Shown here piece by piece: positions 39,035-47,653 of a stretch of DNA of 64,000 nt; position 1 is the first letter of the stretch, and each line of letters starts with the position of its first letter. This DNA comes from Kangiella spongicola. Its GTDB lineage: Bacteria; Pseudomonadota; Gammaproteobacteria; Enterobacterales; Kangiellaceae. Under the pieces are notes generated by a model. That model was not told where the DNA came from and did no database searches. It saw only the letters and a program-made list of their open reading frames with translations. Position numbers and translations under genes: made by a program. The stretch lies in assembly GCF_003194565.2 (NCBI RefSeq), contig NZ_QICH01000001.1:558001-622000 (forward strand), read 5' to 3'.

Positions 39035-40118
39035 TCTTCCCCCTAAATTGCCAGTTGACGACAAAATTCACGGTGATGAGAGCCAATAGTAATATGGCAC
39101 CACCACCATTGTGTGCCACCGCCACGTAAAGCGGTAAGCCAAATACGATGTTGCTTATTCCCAGTAACATTTGCGCTATTAATATCAATAACACAGCACG
39201 TCCTATATGGCGCAACAAAACGCTATCGCGCTCACGAATAAGCAATATTGCGAGCAGGCCTACCAGTAAAAACACAAGGTAAGCGCCGATTCTGTGGGTC
39301 ACATGGATCGCGACTTTAGCGCTATGATCAAGTACGCCACCTTCATAGTTAATAAAAGATTGCCCTCGTGCATGAGCGAGATCTGCCTGCATTTTTTCCA
39401 GCTCGTGAAGCTTAAACTCATCAAAATCGAAGCCTTTTTGCCATAAATCAAAAGCGCCTGCAAAGTCAGCATTATCGGTCCAGCCGCTATTACAGAATGG
39501 CAATTCGGTACATGCGGTAGCTGCATAGTTTGATGCAGTCCAACCACCCAGTGCAATCTGAGCAATCACCAAAACCAAACCAACCATGGCAAACTTTTTG
39601 AATTTTTTAGCCACCACTTGCGACAATGACACTATCTTCGGACGTAGCTGCAACACATAAAGGAATAGCAAGCTGAGTATTGAAAAGCCACCAAGTAAAT
39701 GCGCCATAACGATAAAAGGATGAACTTTTAATGTTACCGTCCACATGCCCAGCAGGCCTTGGAAAATAACCAATGGCAATAAAATAGAGGGTAATAAAAC
39801 CGGAATGCTGGGGTCTTTGCGTCGCCCCACCAGAGTGCCGATAAATAGAATCACGATGACCAAGCCAATGCCTGAAGCAAAGTAACGGTGAATCATTTCT
39901 GGCCAAGCTTTTTCGGCTTCAAACTTCTGATTATATTTTAATTCTGCGGCATTAATGAATTCCGCATCGCTTGGCACTGTGTAATGACCATAACAACCTG
40001 GCCAATCAGGACACCCCAGTCCTGCGTCACTCAAGCGTGTCCATGCGCCTAATAGAATTACGCATAGGGCTAAGAAGCAGCCAAATATCGCCAAACGGCG
40101 TAATGTTCTTTTTTGCAT
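39024..40118 (-). CDS. ctaA: Haem A synthase
   Basis: 364 residues. COX15/CtaA family with about eight membrane helices and haem-binding His in MIHRYFASGIGL, MAHLLGG, HVTHRIGAY and AVAHNGGG. Conserved LSDAGLGCPDWPGCYG at the N terminus. Converts haem O to haem A for aa3-type oxidases. Preceded by the thioredoxin-like accessory gene; 110 bases separate them. Confidence 0.94.
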   Translation of the reverse strand: MQKRTLRRLAIFGCFLALCVILLGAWTRLSDAGLGCPDWPGCYGHYTVPSDAEFINAAELKYNQKFEAEKAWPEMIHRYFASGIGLVIVILFIGTLVGRRKDPSIPVLLPSILLPLVIFQGLLGMWTVTLKVHPFIVMAHLLGGFSILSLLFLYVLQLRPKIVSLSQVVAKKFKKFAMVGLVLVIAQIALGGWTASNYAATACTELPFCNSGWTDNADFAGAFDLWQKGFDFDEFKLHELEKMQADLAHARGQSFINYEGGVLDHSAKVAIHVTHRIGAYLVFLLVGLLAILLIRERDSVLLRHIGRAVLLILIAQMLLGISNIVFGLPLYVAVAHNGGGAILLLALITVNFVVNWQFRGKNVS

Positions 40119-40228
40119 TGCTCTCCCGCTTACTCTATTTTTTATTATTAAGGGCTATGTACTCGTTTTTACCCCACCACTTTCGCTTAATTATTGATTT
40201 GCTTCTTGATGCTATTGGCTCTAAAAGC

Positions 40229-40831
40229 TTAAAGCCCGGTAACCTTGATTGCCTTACGCACATCATCACGCAAACCTTTACTGCTAGCAATCGCCTCATC
40301 TTGATTATTGACTGGCTCATACTGCATAAAGACATTGCCGTGGGGGTCCATAAGATAGACCTTACCACGCTCAAGGCTAGTGTCCTTACCTTCGGCACTA
40401 CCTTTAGCGAGAATGATTTTTTCCGCATTCTCGACTTTATCTTCATAACTAACGTCACTTGGAAAAACCACCAAACGCTTTAATTTATCAGCATTTTTGC
40501 CTAAAGCCAGATGATTTCGCGTAAGCCACTTCACCGTAAGGTCGCAAGTTTCCAGACACTCGTTTGATTGAGGCAGATAAATCCACCACCACAAAGTCTC
40601 AAAATCACGAAAGTGTAACTTCTCACCGTCTGCGTTGGCCCATTCAAACTGCTCAAAATGCGGATAAGGAGCTTCTAGTAAGGTGCCATGATTCTGTGTC
40701 GCAACTTTAAACCACCCCATGTAGTGGGCGACATAGGCTAAGATAACTGGCGCTGCGAAGAGTAACACTAACCCCGATACTACCTTTCGATTTTGCGCTC
40801 GTTGCTTTGGATCAACTGCTTGTTGACTCAT
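40229..40831 (-). CDS. Membrane-anchored cytochrome oxidase-associated protein (thioredoxin-like)
   Basis: 200 residues. One N-terminal membrane helix (about 18-40) and a periplasmic domain that looks thioredoxin- or SCO-like but carries CLETC instead of CxxxCP. It has the strand GKVYLMDPHGNVFMQYEPVN. Proteins of this type are regularly encoded between surf1 and ctaA in Pseudomonas and relatives. A role in oxidase assembly is inferred from position. Overlaps the surf1 end by 20 bp. Confidence 0.75.
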   Translation of the reverse strand: MSQQAVDPKQRAQNRKVVSGLVLLFAAPVILAYVAHYMGWFKVATQNHGTLLEAPYPHFEQFEWANADGEKLHFRDFETLWWWIYLPQSNECLETCDLTVKWLTRNHLALGKNADKLKRLVVFPSDVSYEDKVENAEKIILAKGSAEGKDTSLERGKVYLMDPHGNVFMQYEPVNNQDEAIASSKGLRDDVRKAIKVTGL

Positions 40832-41612
40832 TATTCTTTACTCGCTTCAAGTTCAGTATGATAAATAATAGGACCAAGGCCAAAGCCATGGCAAACCATT
40901 GAATTGCATAGGCGATATGTTTTTCTGGTGGGCTCGCTATCAACTCCCACTGACGCACAAACTCACTGTTATCATCCGCTTTTAAGCGAATGATAAATGG
41001 GGCGCTATCATACCCCATCTGCTTCACTTTTTCTGCCAATGTTTGAAAATCGAACTGCCCGATAAGCCAAACACCTTCAAACTGTTGCCACTCAGCATTA
41101 TTCGCCACAACTGGATTATGCCCTTTTGAATAATACAAGCTGCCTTCGACTGTGTTACCTTCAAACGCAGGAATCTGTGGCACTTTTTGGTAAAAATCTT
41201 TGCGTGGTAACCAACCCCGACTAATGATGATGGGCTTATCAACGTTCTTCGCTTGCCATAGACCATAAACTTCATAGCCAAGGCGACCGTTTTTGGTTTG
41301 ATTGTCGGTAACTAAAGTAATGTTAGGAATGAGTCGTCCTTCACTCGTCACAGGCATCATGTCAGGCTTTTCCTGTTTCAGCGCCTTCGCTAATGGTATG
41401 GCTTGGGCTTGTGACTGCTGTTTTAAATCGCTAATTAATTGGTGCTTCTCATCCGCACGGTCGAGCTGCCAGACTCCTAAGCGCAATAATACTGGAAGCA
41501 ATAGCAGGAACCCAAGCGTCGGCACTATGCTCGGCGAAAAGACTCGCCCGCCTAGCTTCAACTGGAATAATGGTTTTTGCCAAATTTTCTGTTTTTTAGA
41601 GGGTTTGGGCAA
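40812..41612 (-). CDS. SURF1-family cytochrome oxidase assembly protein
   Basis: 266 residues. Two membrane helices flank a periplasmic domain, as in SURF1: RLGVWQLDRADEKHQLI near the N terminus, ISRGWLPRKDF in the middle, HIAYAIQWFAMALALVL at the C-terminal helix. Promotes haem A insertion into subunit I. First gene of the minus-strand assembly cluster; transcribed divergently from the DUF2909 gene. Confidence 0.9.
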   Translation of the reverse strand: MPKPSKKQKIWQKPLFQLKLGGRVFSPSIVPTLGFLLLLPVLLRLGVWQLDRADEKHQLISDLKQQSQAQAIPLAKALKQEKPDMMPVTSEGRLIPNITLVTDNQTKNGRLGYEVYGLWQAKNVDKPIIISRGWLPRKDFYQKVPQIPAFEGNTVEGSLYYSKGHNPVVANNAEWQQFEGVWLIGQFDFQTLAEKVKQMGYDSAPFIIRLKADDNSEFVRQWELIASPPEKHIAYAIQWFAMALALVLLFIILNLKRVKNNESTSS

Positions 41613-41728
41613 AGCACTTCCTTCGTAATTTGTTCGCTAAACGGCTGGGCTCCTAAGATTCACTTTCACTCACCATCTTTTCTCGTATAATGAATCCCAC
41701 AAAGATTCTAATCGCCGTCGAGCATTGT

Positions 41729-42007
41729 ATGTGGATTAAAGTTGTCGTAATTATATTAATACTGGCTATATTATTCAGCCTTTTCCGTGGACTGTTCTTT
41801 TTAACAAAAGGCGGCGAAGAAAACAGTAAAAAACTTCTAAAAAGTTTAACTTGGCGTCTCGGCCTCAGTGCCTTGTTGTTCATAGCAGTTTTATTGTTGC
41901 ATTACTTTGAGGTGATTAATCTACGCCAAACAGTGCTCCCTGTCGACCAAACACAACAAGAAACCCGCACAGATAAGTTAGATCATGAGCAACAACAACA
42001 GCCGTAA
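41729..42007 (+). CDS. DUF2909 twin-transmembrane protein
   Basis: 92 residues from the ATG at 41729; a longer ATG start at 41690 is possible but adds a segment unlike the family. Two membrane helices with the family link GLFFLTKGGEENSKKLLKSL and TWRLGLSALLFIAV. In many Pseudomonas-type genomes it lies between coxC and surf1. Here surf1 is its neighbour, but the oxidase structural genes are not in the window. The tail is Gln-rich. Confidence 0.82.
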   Translation: MWIKVVVIILILAILFSLFRGLFFLTKGGEENSKKLLKSLTWRLGLSALLFIAVLLLHYFEVINLRQTVLPVDQTQQETRTDKLDHEQQQQP

Positions 42008-43025
42008 GAATATAGCAACAAACGACCCAAAGTACTGCCAGCATTGCGGGCAAAAAAACTTTCGCCCGCACCGTAGCGTCAAGGAGCTGGTGTTCGAGTT
42101 TGTCGAAAACTGGTTCGGATATGACTCAAAAGCCTTCAAAACCGCACGCGCACTGTGCAGACCTGCAGCCCTGACACTCGATTACTTTCGCAATTCACAC
42201 CACCATAATCATTATGTAACGCCGATACGGCTCTATATCTTTCTATCGATTATTTTCTTTTTACTAACTAAATTTGGTGGTTTTAACGTTGCCAAAATTG
42301 ATTTCGAAGAACACACGGGTAATCAAGCCGAGCAACAAGTGCAGCAAGCGGTTACGCAAAGTCCAGTGATTGATGAAGAAGTTAAGCAAAAAATTGCCGA
42401 AGGTGACGCCGAACCAACCGATATTCTAGATAAAGATTTATCAAAGGCTGAGACCAGTGACGACTTTGCTAATATGTGCCAAGACCCTGACAGCATGTTC
42501 GAGCTGTCCATATCATGGCTTGATAGCTATGTCGACAAAAGGGCCCAATCACTCTGTGAAAGTTACAATAATATCAATTACTTACCTAAAGAAAAACAAG
42601 TAAAAGCCAAGGTCTTGTTTGTACTAACTATCGTCCAAAGTGCTATAGAGTCTTTACCCCAAACCTTTTTGTTCACCACGCCCTTATTAGCGCTAGTACT
42701 CTTTTTACTCTACCTCAGAAGTCAGCACCTTTATGTCGAGCATTTGGTGCTACTGATCCATTCGCATTGCTTTATATTTGCAGCAATTCTGACTTATCTC
42801 GGGTGGCATCAAATCGTTGGTGTCATTCCCTGGCTAGGGTATGTGCCTTTGGGATGGCTTTTGTTGCTGTGGGTCTTCACCTATTTATTTGTCTCGATGA
42901 AGCGCTTTTACCGTCAAAGTTACAAGATGACAATTTTGAAATTTGTTGTGTTTAGTATGGTCTATATGGTGGTATTTGGGCTTATAACATTTTTCGCCAT
43001 TATGGCAGCCCTAATGTCGCTTTAA
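41985..43025 (+). CDS. DUF3667 membrane protein
   Basis: 346 residues. Zinc-finger-like N terminus KYCQHCGQKNFRPHRSV, then FVENWFGYDSKAFKTARAL and YVTPIRLYIFLSIIFFLLTK, the DUF3667 pattern. A soluble acidic loop (about 105-220) and about four C-terminal membrane helices follow. Function unknown. Overlaps the DUF2909 gene by 23 bp, so the two are probably coexpressed. Confidence 0.78.
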   Translation: MSNNNSRKNIATNDPKYCQHCGQKNFRPHRSVKELVFEFVENWFGYDSKAFKTARALCRPAALTLDYFRNSHHHNHYVTPIRLYIFLSIIFFLLTKFGGFNVAKIDFEEHTGNQAEQQVQQAVTQSPVIDEEVKQKIAEGDAEPTDILDKDLSKAETSDDFANMCQDPDSMFELSISWLDSYVDKRAQSLCESYNNINYLPKEKQVKAKVLFVLTIVQSAIESLPQTFLFTTPLLALVLFLLYLRSQHLYVEHLVLLIHSHCFIFAAILTYLGWHQIVGVIPWLGYVPLGWLLLLWVFTYLFVSMKRFYRQSYKMTILKFVVFSMVYMVVFGLITFFAIMAALMSL

Positions 43026-43044
43026 GCTAAACGAAAGAGCAAGT

Positions 43045-43758
43045 TTAAGCTTGCTCGTAACCCTGCATCAGCAAATCCCAGTCTGGGCTGCGCCAATGAA
43101 ACTGAGGGTGTTTACGGCTTTCCTTCATTAAAGAACGTTTAAGACGACTTAGGTTTCCTTCTAAGAGAGACGCATTCGGCTCCACAAAGCGTCCTTTATC
43201 AAAATCGATGAGCCACATTTTCCCTGAATCGCTCAGCAAGATATTATGAATATTGAGATCCGAATGATAGACACCTTTATTATGAAACTCTTTGATTAAT
43301 GCTCCTACACCAAGCCACTCATCGTCAGTAAGCGCTCGCTTACGTAGAATATGAAAAAGATCTTCAGAGTCACTGATTAAGCGAATAATGATAGAAGCTT
43401 GGTAAACTAGCCCTTTTTTATGAACCAACATCGCGACTGGCGGTGGAACCGGCAAACCAAGATTATGCATCTTCTCTAGCATGGCCTGTTCGCAGTAGGC
43501 GCGCGTCTTGCGGATCCCTAAGTAGAAATAGCTATCTTCGACCCATTTTGATAATAGGCCGCCTCGAAAGTATTGTCTTAATACAAAACCTTCACCTGCT
43601 TTTTCAAAAAAATACGTGGTGCTGCGTCCTACAGATTGACCTATAACTTCTTTATTATGTTTTAATCTTTCCGGGTCAAACCAATCCTTTGTGATCCTGT
43701 CACGGTACTCTTTGATAGCTACCAGGTAATGGTTGTTATCAATCTGCTGAATTTTCAC
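43045..43758 (-). CDS. kdkA: 3-deoxy-D-manno-octulosonic acid kinase
   Basis: 237 residues, family length. ELK-type kinase that phosphorylates Kdo of the LPS inner core, as in Haemophilus. Conserved: RQYFRGGLLSKWVEDSYFYLG, catalytic loop FHNKGVYHSDLNIHNILL, metal-binding IDFDKG. Starts at GTG with a poor Shine-Dalgarno. A kinase-like domain related to it is fused to the acyltransferase at 33473. The organism should therefore carry a phosphorylated single-Kdo core, an inference from KdkA biology. Confidence 0.88.
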   Translation of the reverse strand: MKIQQIDNNHYLVAIKEYRDRITKDWFDPERLKHNKEVIGQSVGRSTTYFFEKAGEGFVLRQYFRGGLLSKWVEDSYFYLGIRKTRAYCEQAMLEKMHNLGLPVPPPVAMLVHKKGLVYQASIIIRLISDSEDLFHILRKRALTDDEWLGVGALIKEFHNKGVYHSDLNIHNILLSDSGKMWLIDFDKGRFVEPNASLLEGNLSRLKRSLMKESRKHPQFHWRSPDWDLLMQGYEQA

Positions 43759-43941
43759 TCAAACTCAATCAATGACGCGGTTGGTTTAGCGGATACTATA
43801 CCGCAAAATCTCTGTGATCCCTAGAATCTCTTGTCCTATAAGCTTCTGCCATTTCAATAGATTGATTTTTTGTGTAGATCTAAAGCACTAACTTTATTTT
43901 ATCCACGACGGTGATAACATACCCTTAGTAACAATGAACCC

Positions 43942-45039
43942 TTGGACACAACATTGCCTACACCACCAGTCAACACACCAAATTCTATTTGCGTTTTACG
44001 CTTGTCAGCGATAGGCGATGTTTGTCATGCGGTCTCGACGGTTCAAGCCATTCAAAGAACTTACCCTAAAGCTAAAATCACTTGGGTTATTGGTAAAGTT
44101 GAAGAAAAGTTGATTGGCGATTTGCCAGGAATAGAGTTTGTTGTTTTTGATAAAAGCCTAGGTTGGAAAGCGTATCGTCAGCTAAGACAGTCCATGAAAA
44201 ATCGTCGCTTTGATGTGTTACTTCACATGCAACTGGCTTTTCGTGCAAACTTGGCGGCCTTTTTTATACCCGCTAAAACTAAAATAGGCTTCGCTAAAAG
44301 CCGTAGTAAAGAGTTGCACTCCTTATTCGTTAATCAACACATTAGCGATAGTCGTGGCTTCCATGTGCTTGATGGCTTTCGTGATTTTGCTCGCGCTATT
44401 GGCGTTGATGAAGGTTTGCCTGAGTGGGATATTCCGATTCCACACGAAGCAAAGGCTTGGGCAACCAATTTTCTGCCGAAAGAACCTTTTGTGGTGATAT
44501 CTCCGGCAGCCAGTAAAGCAGAACGAAACTGGGCGACTGAGCGTTACGCTGCTATTTCAGACTATTGCCACGAGCTTGGCTATCAAGTATTACTGACCGG
44601 CGGGCCAACTTCTTTTGAGAAGCATCTGTGCGCCGATATTTCAAAGGCATCACGCGCCTATACTATTAATTTGGCAGGCCAAACCGATCTCAAGCAATTG
44701 CTACTGACGTTGCAAAAAGCCCAGCTCGTAATCGCGCCTGATTCTGGGCCAGCCCACATGGCGGTTACACAGAACACCCCCGTCATTGGACTTTATGCTC
44801 ACAGCAATCCAAATCGCACGGGGCCCTACCTCTATCAAAGGTTTACCGCGGACGCATACACGGCACTTGCCTGCAAGGAGCTTGGCGTGGAGCGCCAGCA
44901 GATCCCGTGGGGTTACCGCCTAAAGGGCGACAACCTGATGTCTGCGATTAGTGTTGAACAAGTCAAATCACTTATCGATCAGGCCATCGACTTTTACGGG
45001 CTAGAGCAACCAGCAGCCGAGCAGTCAAATCCTGAGTAG
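43942..45039 (+). CDS. Glycosyltransferase family 9 (heptosyltransferase-like)
   Basis: 365 residues; starts with TTG, the only plausible codon before the domain begins (CVLRLSAIGDVCHAVSTVQA). ISPAASKAERNWATERYAAI and VIAPDSGPAHMAVTQNTPVIGLY show the GT9 family. Same family as the gene at 34999; the two share PAASKxER and GLYAxxxPxRxGPYL. Likely transfers heptose to the LPS inner core, which fits the divergent kdkA. Confidence 0.87.
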   Translation: MDTTLPTPPVNTPNSICVLRLSAIGDVCHAVSTVQAIQRTYPKAKITWVIGKVEEKLIGDLPGIEFVVFDKSLGWKAYRQLRQSMKNRRFDVLLHMQLAFRANLAAFFIPAKTKIGFAKSRSKELHSLFVNQHISDSRGFHVLDGFRDFARAIGVDEGLPEWDIPIPHEAKAWATNFLPKEPFVVISPAASKAERNWATERYAAISDYCHELGYQVLLTGGPTSFEKHLCADISKASRAYTINLAGQTDLKQLLLTLQKAQLVIAPDSGPAHMAVTQNTPVIGLYAHSNPNRTGPYLYQRFTADAYTALACKELGVERQQIPWGYRLKGDNLMSAISVEQVKSLIDQAIDFYGLEQPAAEQSNPE

Positions 45040-45040
45040 T

Positions 45041-45169
45041 TTATAGAGCGGCGTATAACACCATGCCAATTAACAGGATCCCAATAACCGCTTTACAGAC
45101 ATCAAGGAAAATTCCTTCTACGTCATATTCGTGGTCAAGTTCAGTACCTAATTCGCTTTTGTTTTTCAT
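45041..45169 (-). CDS. Small membrane protein, family 1 (42 residues)
   Basis: 42 codons from ATG, with AGGGG 8 nt upstream. The N-terminal half is charged (NKSELGTELDHEYDVE), followed by GIFLDVCKAVIGILLIGMVL, one membrane helix. Its stop codon is 2 bases from the stop of the convergent GT9 gene. A second 42-residue protein at 55286-55414 aligns along the whole length with EGIFLDxCxA invariant, which supports a real gene. I do not know a family for it. Confidence 0.75.
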   Translation of the reverse strand: MKNKSELGTELDHEYDVEGIFLDVCKAVIGILLIGMVLYAAL

Positions 45170-45381
45170 AACGTCATCCCCTACTGATGATTACATTTAC
45201 TGAAGATGTAGCCTAGTTCCTTCAGTCCATGAATCCATCAAACACTATTTTTAGTGAAGGGGGTGTTTATAAATGTAAATAGCTGTGTCGGTTGCTTACA
45301 TTTGAGAAAAGATTCAACCACTTAGCCTAAAACCCTTTCAAAATATGTCAAAACACAAAGTTTTAGGTATTTATCTAAGGG

Positions 45382-46968
45382 TTAAAAACTTGTTTTTAGG
45401 GTGATACTGACATCAAAGCCACTTAGGTAGTCTGAATTTAGGGGCGTGGCAAAATCAACGTTGATCACTTTACGTCCACTGGAGCGTGCTATGAATAGTC
45501 TCAAGCCGACACCAGCGCTAGCGAGCACTCCATCTTCTTGATTAGGATAAGGCGTATTTCCGCTAACCTGCCCCACATCCACAAAGGCAGCATAACCGAC
45601 GTTGAGGAGCTTGAACCAAGTGGTACCGGGATAAAATCTGCGCTCTAGATTGAGCAAATAGCTGTTTTCACCATGCTGATACTCTAAAGGATACCCTCTA
45701 AGCCCAGACTCCCCTCCTAGCGAAATTGGTCGGTCGATATAGGGATTATCGGCACCACGGTAATGAAATCTTGTGTACCAAATGTGCTCTGGACGAGAAT
45801 GATAGAAATGCTCAACACCTGCGCTGTAATAAGAAGTACGCCCCAAATAGTTTCCGAGAGTATCTCTACTTTTACCTTCTGCGCTCAAGTTCGCGAATAG
45901 GTGCACTAAATGTTTATCGTTAGGTTTAGAAACGTAGCGCCCTTTCCAAAACCCTACGGCACCTTTTTCTTTGCCCAGCTCAGAAGTGTTATAACCAAGC
46001 TTTAATCGCTGATACCAGCCAAGTTGGACGTCTTCCCTACGCCCGATCAAATACAAGTTTCGTGTTTCAATAAATTTATCTTGCTGATACTCAAGTCCTG
46101 CCCAAAAATACTCAAGTCCACGGTCATAGGGCAATACTTGGGTGCTGGTTAAAGGATCGAAATAGTTCTCTTCATGGCTGTAGCCAAATAAGTAACGTAA
46201 GGAATGATCACCTCGTAAACCATGCGATATACCGTAACTAAAATCATACTCATCCACTTCCTGTTCGAAGATATTGACCGCCTCGTCATTACTATAAATG
46301 GTATCTCTCAGGCGCTGTGAATTGTAAAAAACACCAGCCGTCCACTTGTCTTCTAAGGTGTAGAAAGGCTTGCGTACAGAAAGAGAGTATTGTTCGCCAT
46401 CGGAATTGTTAGATAAGGCAACCGCCGCTTGAATGTGATGCTCGGTGGAAACATCCGAGGCCATAATAAAGGTATAACCGGAGCGGTCGTCTTCTTTAAA
46501 ATATTCTAAGGTTGCTCGAATACCATGACCGAGTAAGTTGTCATCCTCAATGCCATAAGCATACTCAGTAACACCACCTTCACGGCTAATATCGACGGTA
46601 GGAACCAGTGTCCAGGTTTCCCAAGTCTCAACAGTGACATCAATGCCCTCACCATTGCTTGTAGGTTTCCAACTCACCTTAGCATCACGTAAAAATCCTT
46701 GTCGCCTTAAAATCCGCCCCGCTTCTTTCAATAAGCGTTTATTGACGGTTTCCCCTTTCTTAAAAGGTAGTAAGCGTTCAATCACATAAGGTTTGGTATC
46801 AATATGGAGCTCATCGGCAGTTTCATAGATCCAGCCAGTCCGTTCTTCTTCACTGAAAATAGGGTGAATCACGACTTTAATATCGTTAATACGATAACTG
46901 CTTTTCTTAGCTGCCTCAGCCACTGATAAACTAAGCGCTAATAGCAACAGTCCTATAATACGTCCCAT
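45382..46968 (-). CDS. Omp85-family outer-membrane protein (BamA/TamA-like)
   Basis: 528 residues. Signal peptide (cleavage near SVAEAAKKS), a short POTRA region (about 25-115; LPFKKGETVNKRLLKEAGRI), then a 16-strand-type surface-antigen barrel. The barrel has the lid-lock motif GGESGLRGYPLEY near residue 420 and ends in Phe (SITLKTSF). It is shorter than BamA (about 800) and has one or two POTRAs. No tamB lies downstream. It may assemble or translocate a specific substrate; that is unknown. Confidence 0.82.
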   Translation of the reverse strand: MGRIIGLLLLALSLSVAEAAKKSSYRINDIKVVIHPIFSEEERTGWIYETADELHIDTKPYVIERLLPFKKGETVNKRLLKEAGRILRRQGFLRDAKVSWKPTSNGEGIDVTVETWETWTLVPTVDISREGGVTEYAYGIEDDNLLGHGIRATLEYFKEDDRSGYTFIMASDVSTEHHIQAAVALSNNSDGEQYSLSVRKPFYTLEDKWTAGVFYNSQRLRDTIYSNDEAVNIFEQEVDEYDFSYGISHGLRGDHSLRYLFGYSHEENYFDPLTSTQVLPYDRGLEYFWAGLEYQQDKFIETRNLYLIGRREDVQLGWYQRLKLGYNTSELGKEKGAVGFWKGRYVSKPNDKHLVHLFANLSAEGKSRDTLGNYLGRTSYYSAGVEHFYHSRPEHIWYTRFHYRGADNPYIDRPISLGGESGLRGYPLEYQHGENSYLLNLERRFYPGTTWFKLLNVGYAAFVDVGQVSGNTPYPNQEDGVLASAGVGLRLFIARSSGRKVINVDFATPLNSDYLSGFDVSITLKTSF

Positions 46969-47264
46969 ACATTCCTTATCGTTGTTATCACACCACTAAA
47001 AATTATCGAACATTATTATGAATAGTCGATGCCAAGTGCAAATCATAGCCTACCTTTTACAACCCAGTTCACACAAGCATACAGCTTTAAATTTAACTTT
47101 TTATAACAATGAATCAGTCAGAAGCAACAAAGTAATATGGAGTCACCATCACCTCTGACCACGAAGCTTATGATAAAAAACAGTTGCAGTACCAGAACAC
47201 TGTGGTAGGCTTTCAGCATTAGTGAGGGCATTTCCCTCGAGATAAACTCAATCAGAATTTATAC
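46969..47264. other. Upstream region of the ilv operon
   Basis: 296 bases without a gene between the divergent Omp85 gene and the first ilv leader peptide. It is AT-rich and must hold the promoters of both. I see no -35/-10 pair good enough to call. Confidence 0.4.
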
Positions 47265-47369
47265 ATGATAAAACAAGCCCTAAATACATTTTCAATTAAC
47301 CCAACATCAATTATTGCTGTTGTGATTATTATTGTGGACATTTTAATTCCGCAACGAGGGCGCGTGTGA
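47265..47369 (+). CDS. Branched-chain amino acid leader peptide 1
   Basis: 34 codons from ATG. Eleven of the thirteen codons 16-28 (IIAVVIIIVDILI) are Ile, Val or Leu, the control run of an ilv attenuator; the end is PQRGRV. A terminator hairpin follows 23 bases later. No clear Shine-Dalgarno. The peptide itself probably has no function; its translation measures charged Ile/Val/Leu tRNA. Confidence 0.85.
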   Translation: MIKQALNTFSINPTSIIAVVIIIVDILIPQRGRV

Positions 47370-47392
47370 GTTTATAAATTTAAAAAATACCG

Positions 47393-47428
47393 AAGCCCTC
47401 GAACTGAAAAGTCCGGGGGCTTTTTTTT
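47393..47428 (+). terminator. ilv attenuator 1 (terminator with alternative antiterminator)
   Basis: AGCCCTCG pairs with CGGGGGCT (394-401 and 414-421 within this region, one G-U pair), topped by ACT-GAAA-AGT, then eight T. The left arm GCCCTCG (47395-47401) is exactly complementary to CGAGGGC (47355-47361), which lies in the last codons of leader 1. A ribosome stalled on the Ile/Val run would leave that segment free to form the antiterminator; a ribosome reaching the stop would cover it and let the terminator form. Confidence 0.88.
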
Positions 47429-47555
47429 GGCTTCATGAATATTAATTCGAACTTAACTTAAGGAGATAAAAGCAAACTGACAATTAAAAAAGTATGGCAA
47501 AGCAAGACCTAATACGAAGCAGCGCCAAGACTATGTTTATATAGCTTTTTTACTT

Positions 47556-47630
47556 ATGAATATTTTAACCAGCATTATTATCGTCTTCATTATTGTGGTG
47601 ATTATTTTACCGCAAGGGGGACGCTATTGA
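47556..47630 (+). CDS. Branched-chain amino acid leader peptide 2
   Basis: 24 codons from ATG. Codons 7-18 (IIIVFIIVVIIL) are Ile, Val or Leu except one Phe. The end PQGGRY resembles leader 1's PQRGRV, which suggests duplication. It lies 127 bases after attenuator 1 and 23 bases before attenuator 2. No good Shine-Dalgarno. Confidence 0.85.
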   Translation: MNILTSIIIVFIIVVIILPQGGRY

Positions 47631-47653
47631 GCTAGAAAAATATACCAATACTC

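Noticed and set aside
39971-40483. 170-codon plus-strand open frame
   Set aside because: Antisense to ctaA and the oxidase-associated gene, both of which have clear family motifs; it is a shadow.
47494-47544. 16-codon mini-ORF between the two ilv attenuators, with an AAGGAGAT some 27 bases upstream
   Set aside because: The Shine-Dalgarno is too far from the ATG and there is no Ile/Val/Leu run or associated terminator; the second leader ORF is much better.
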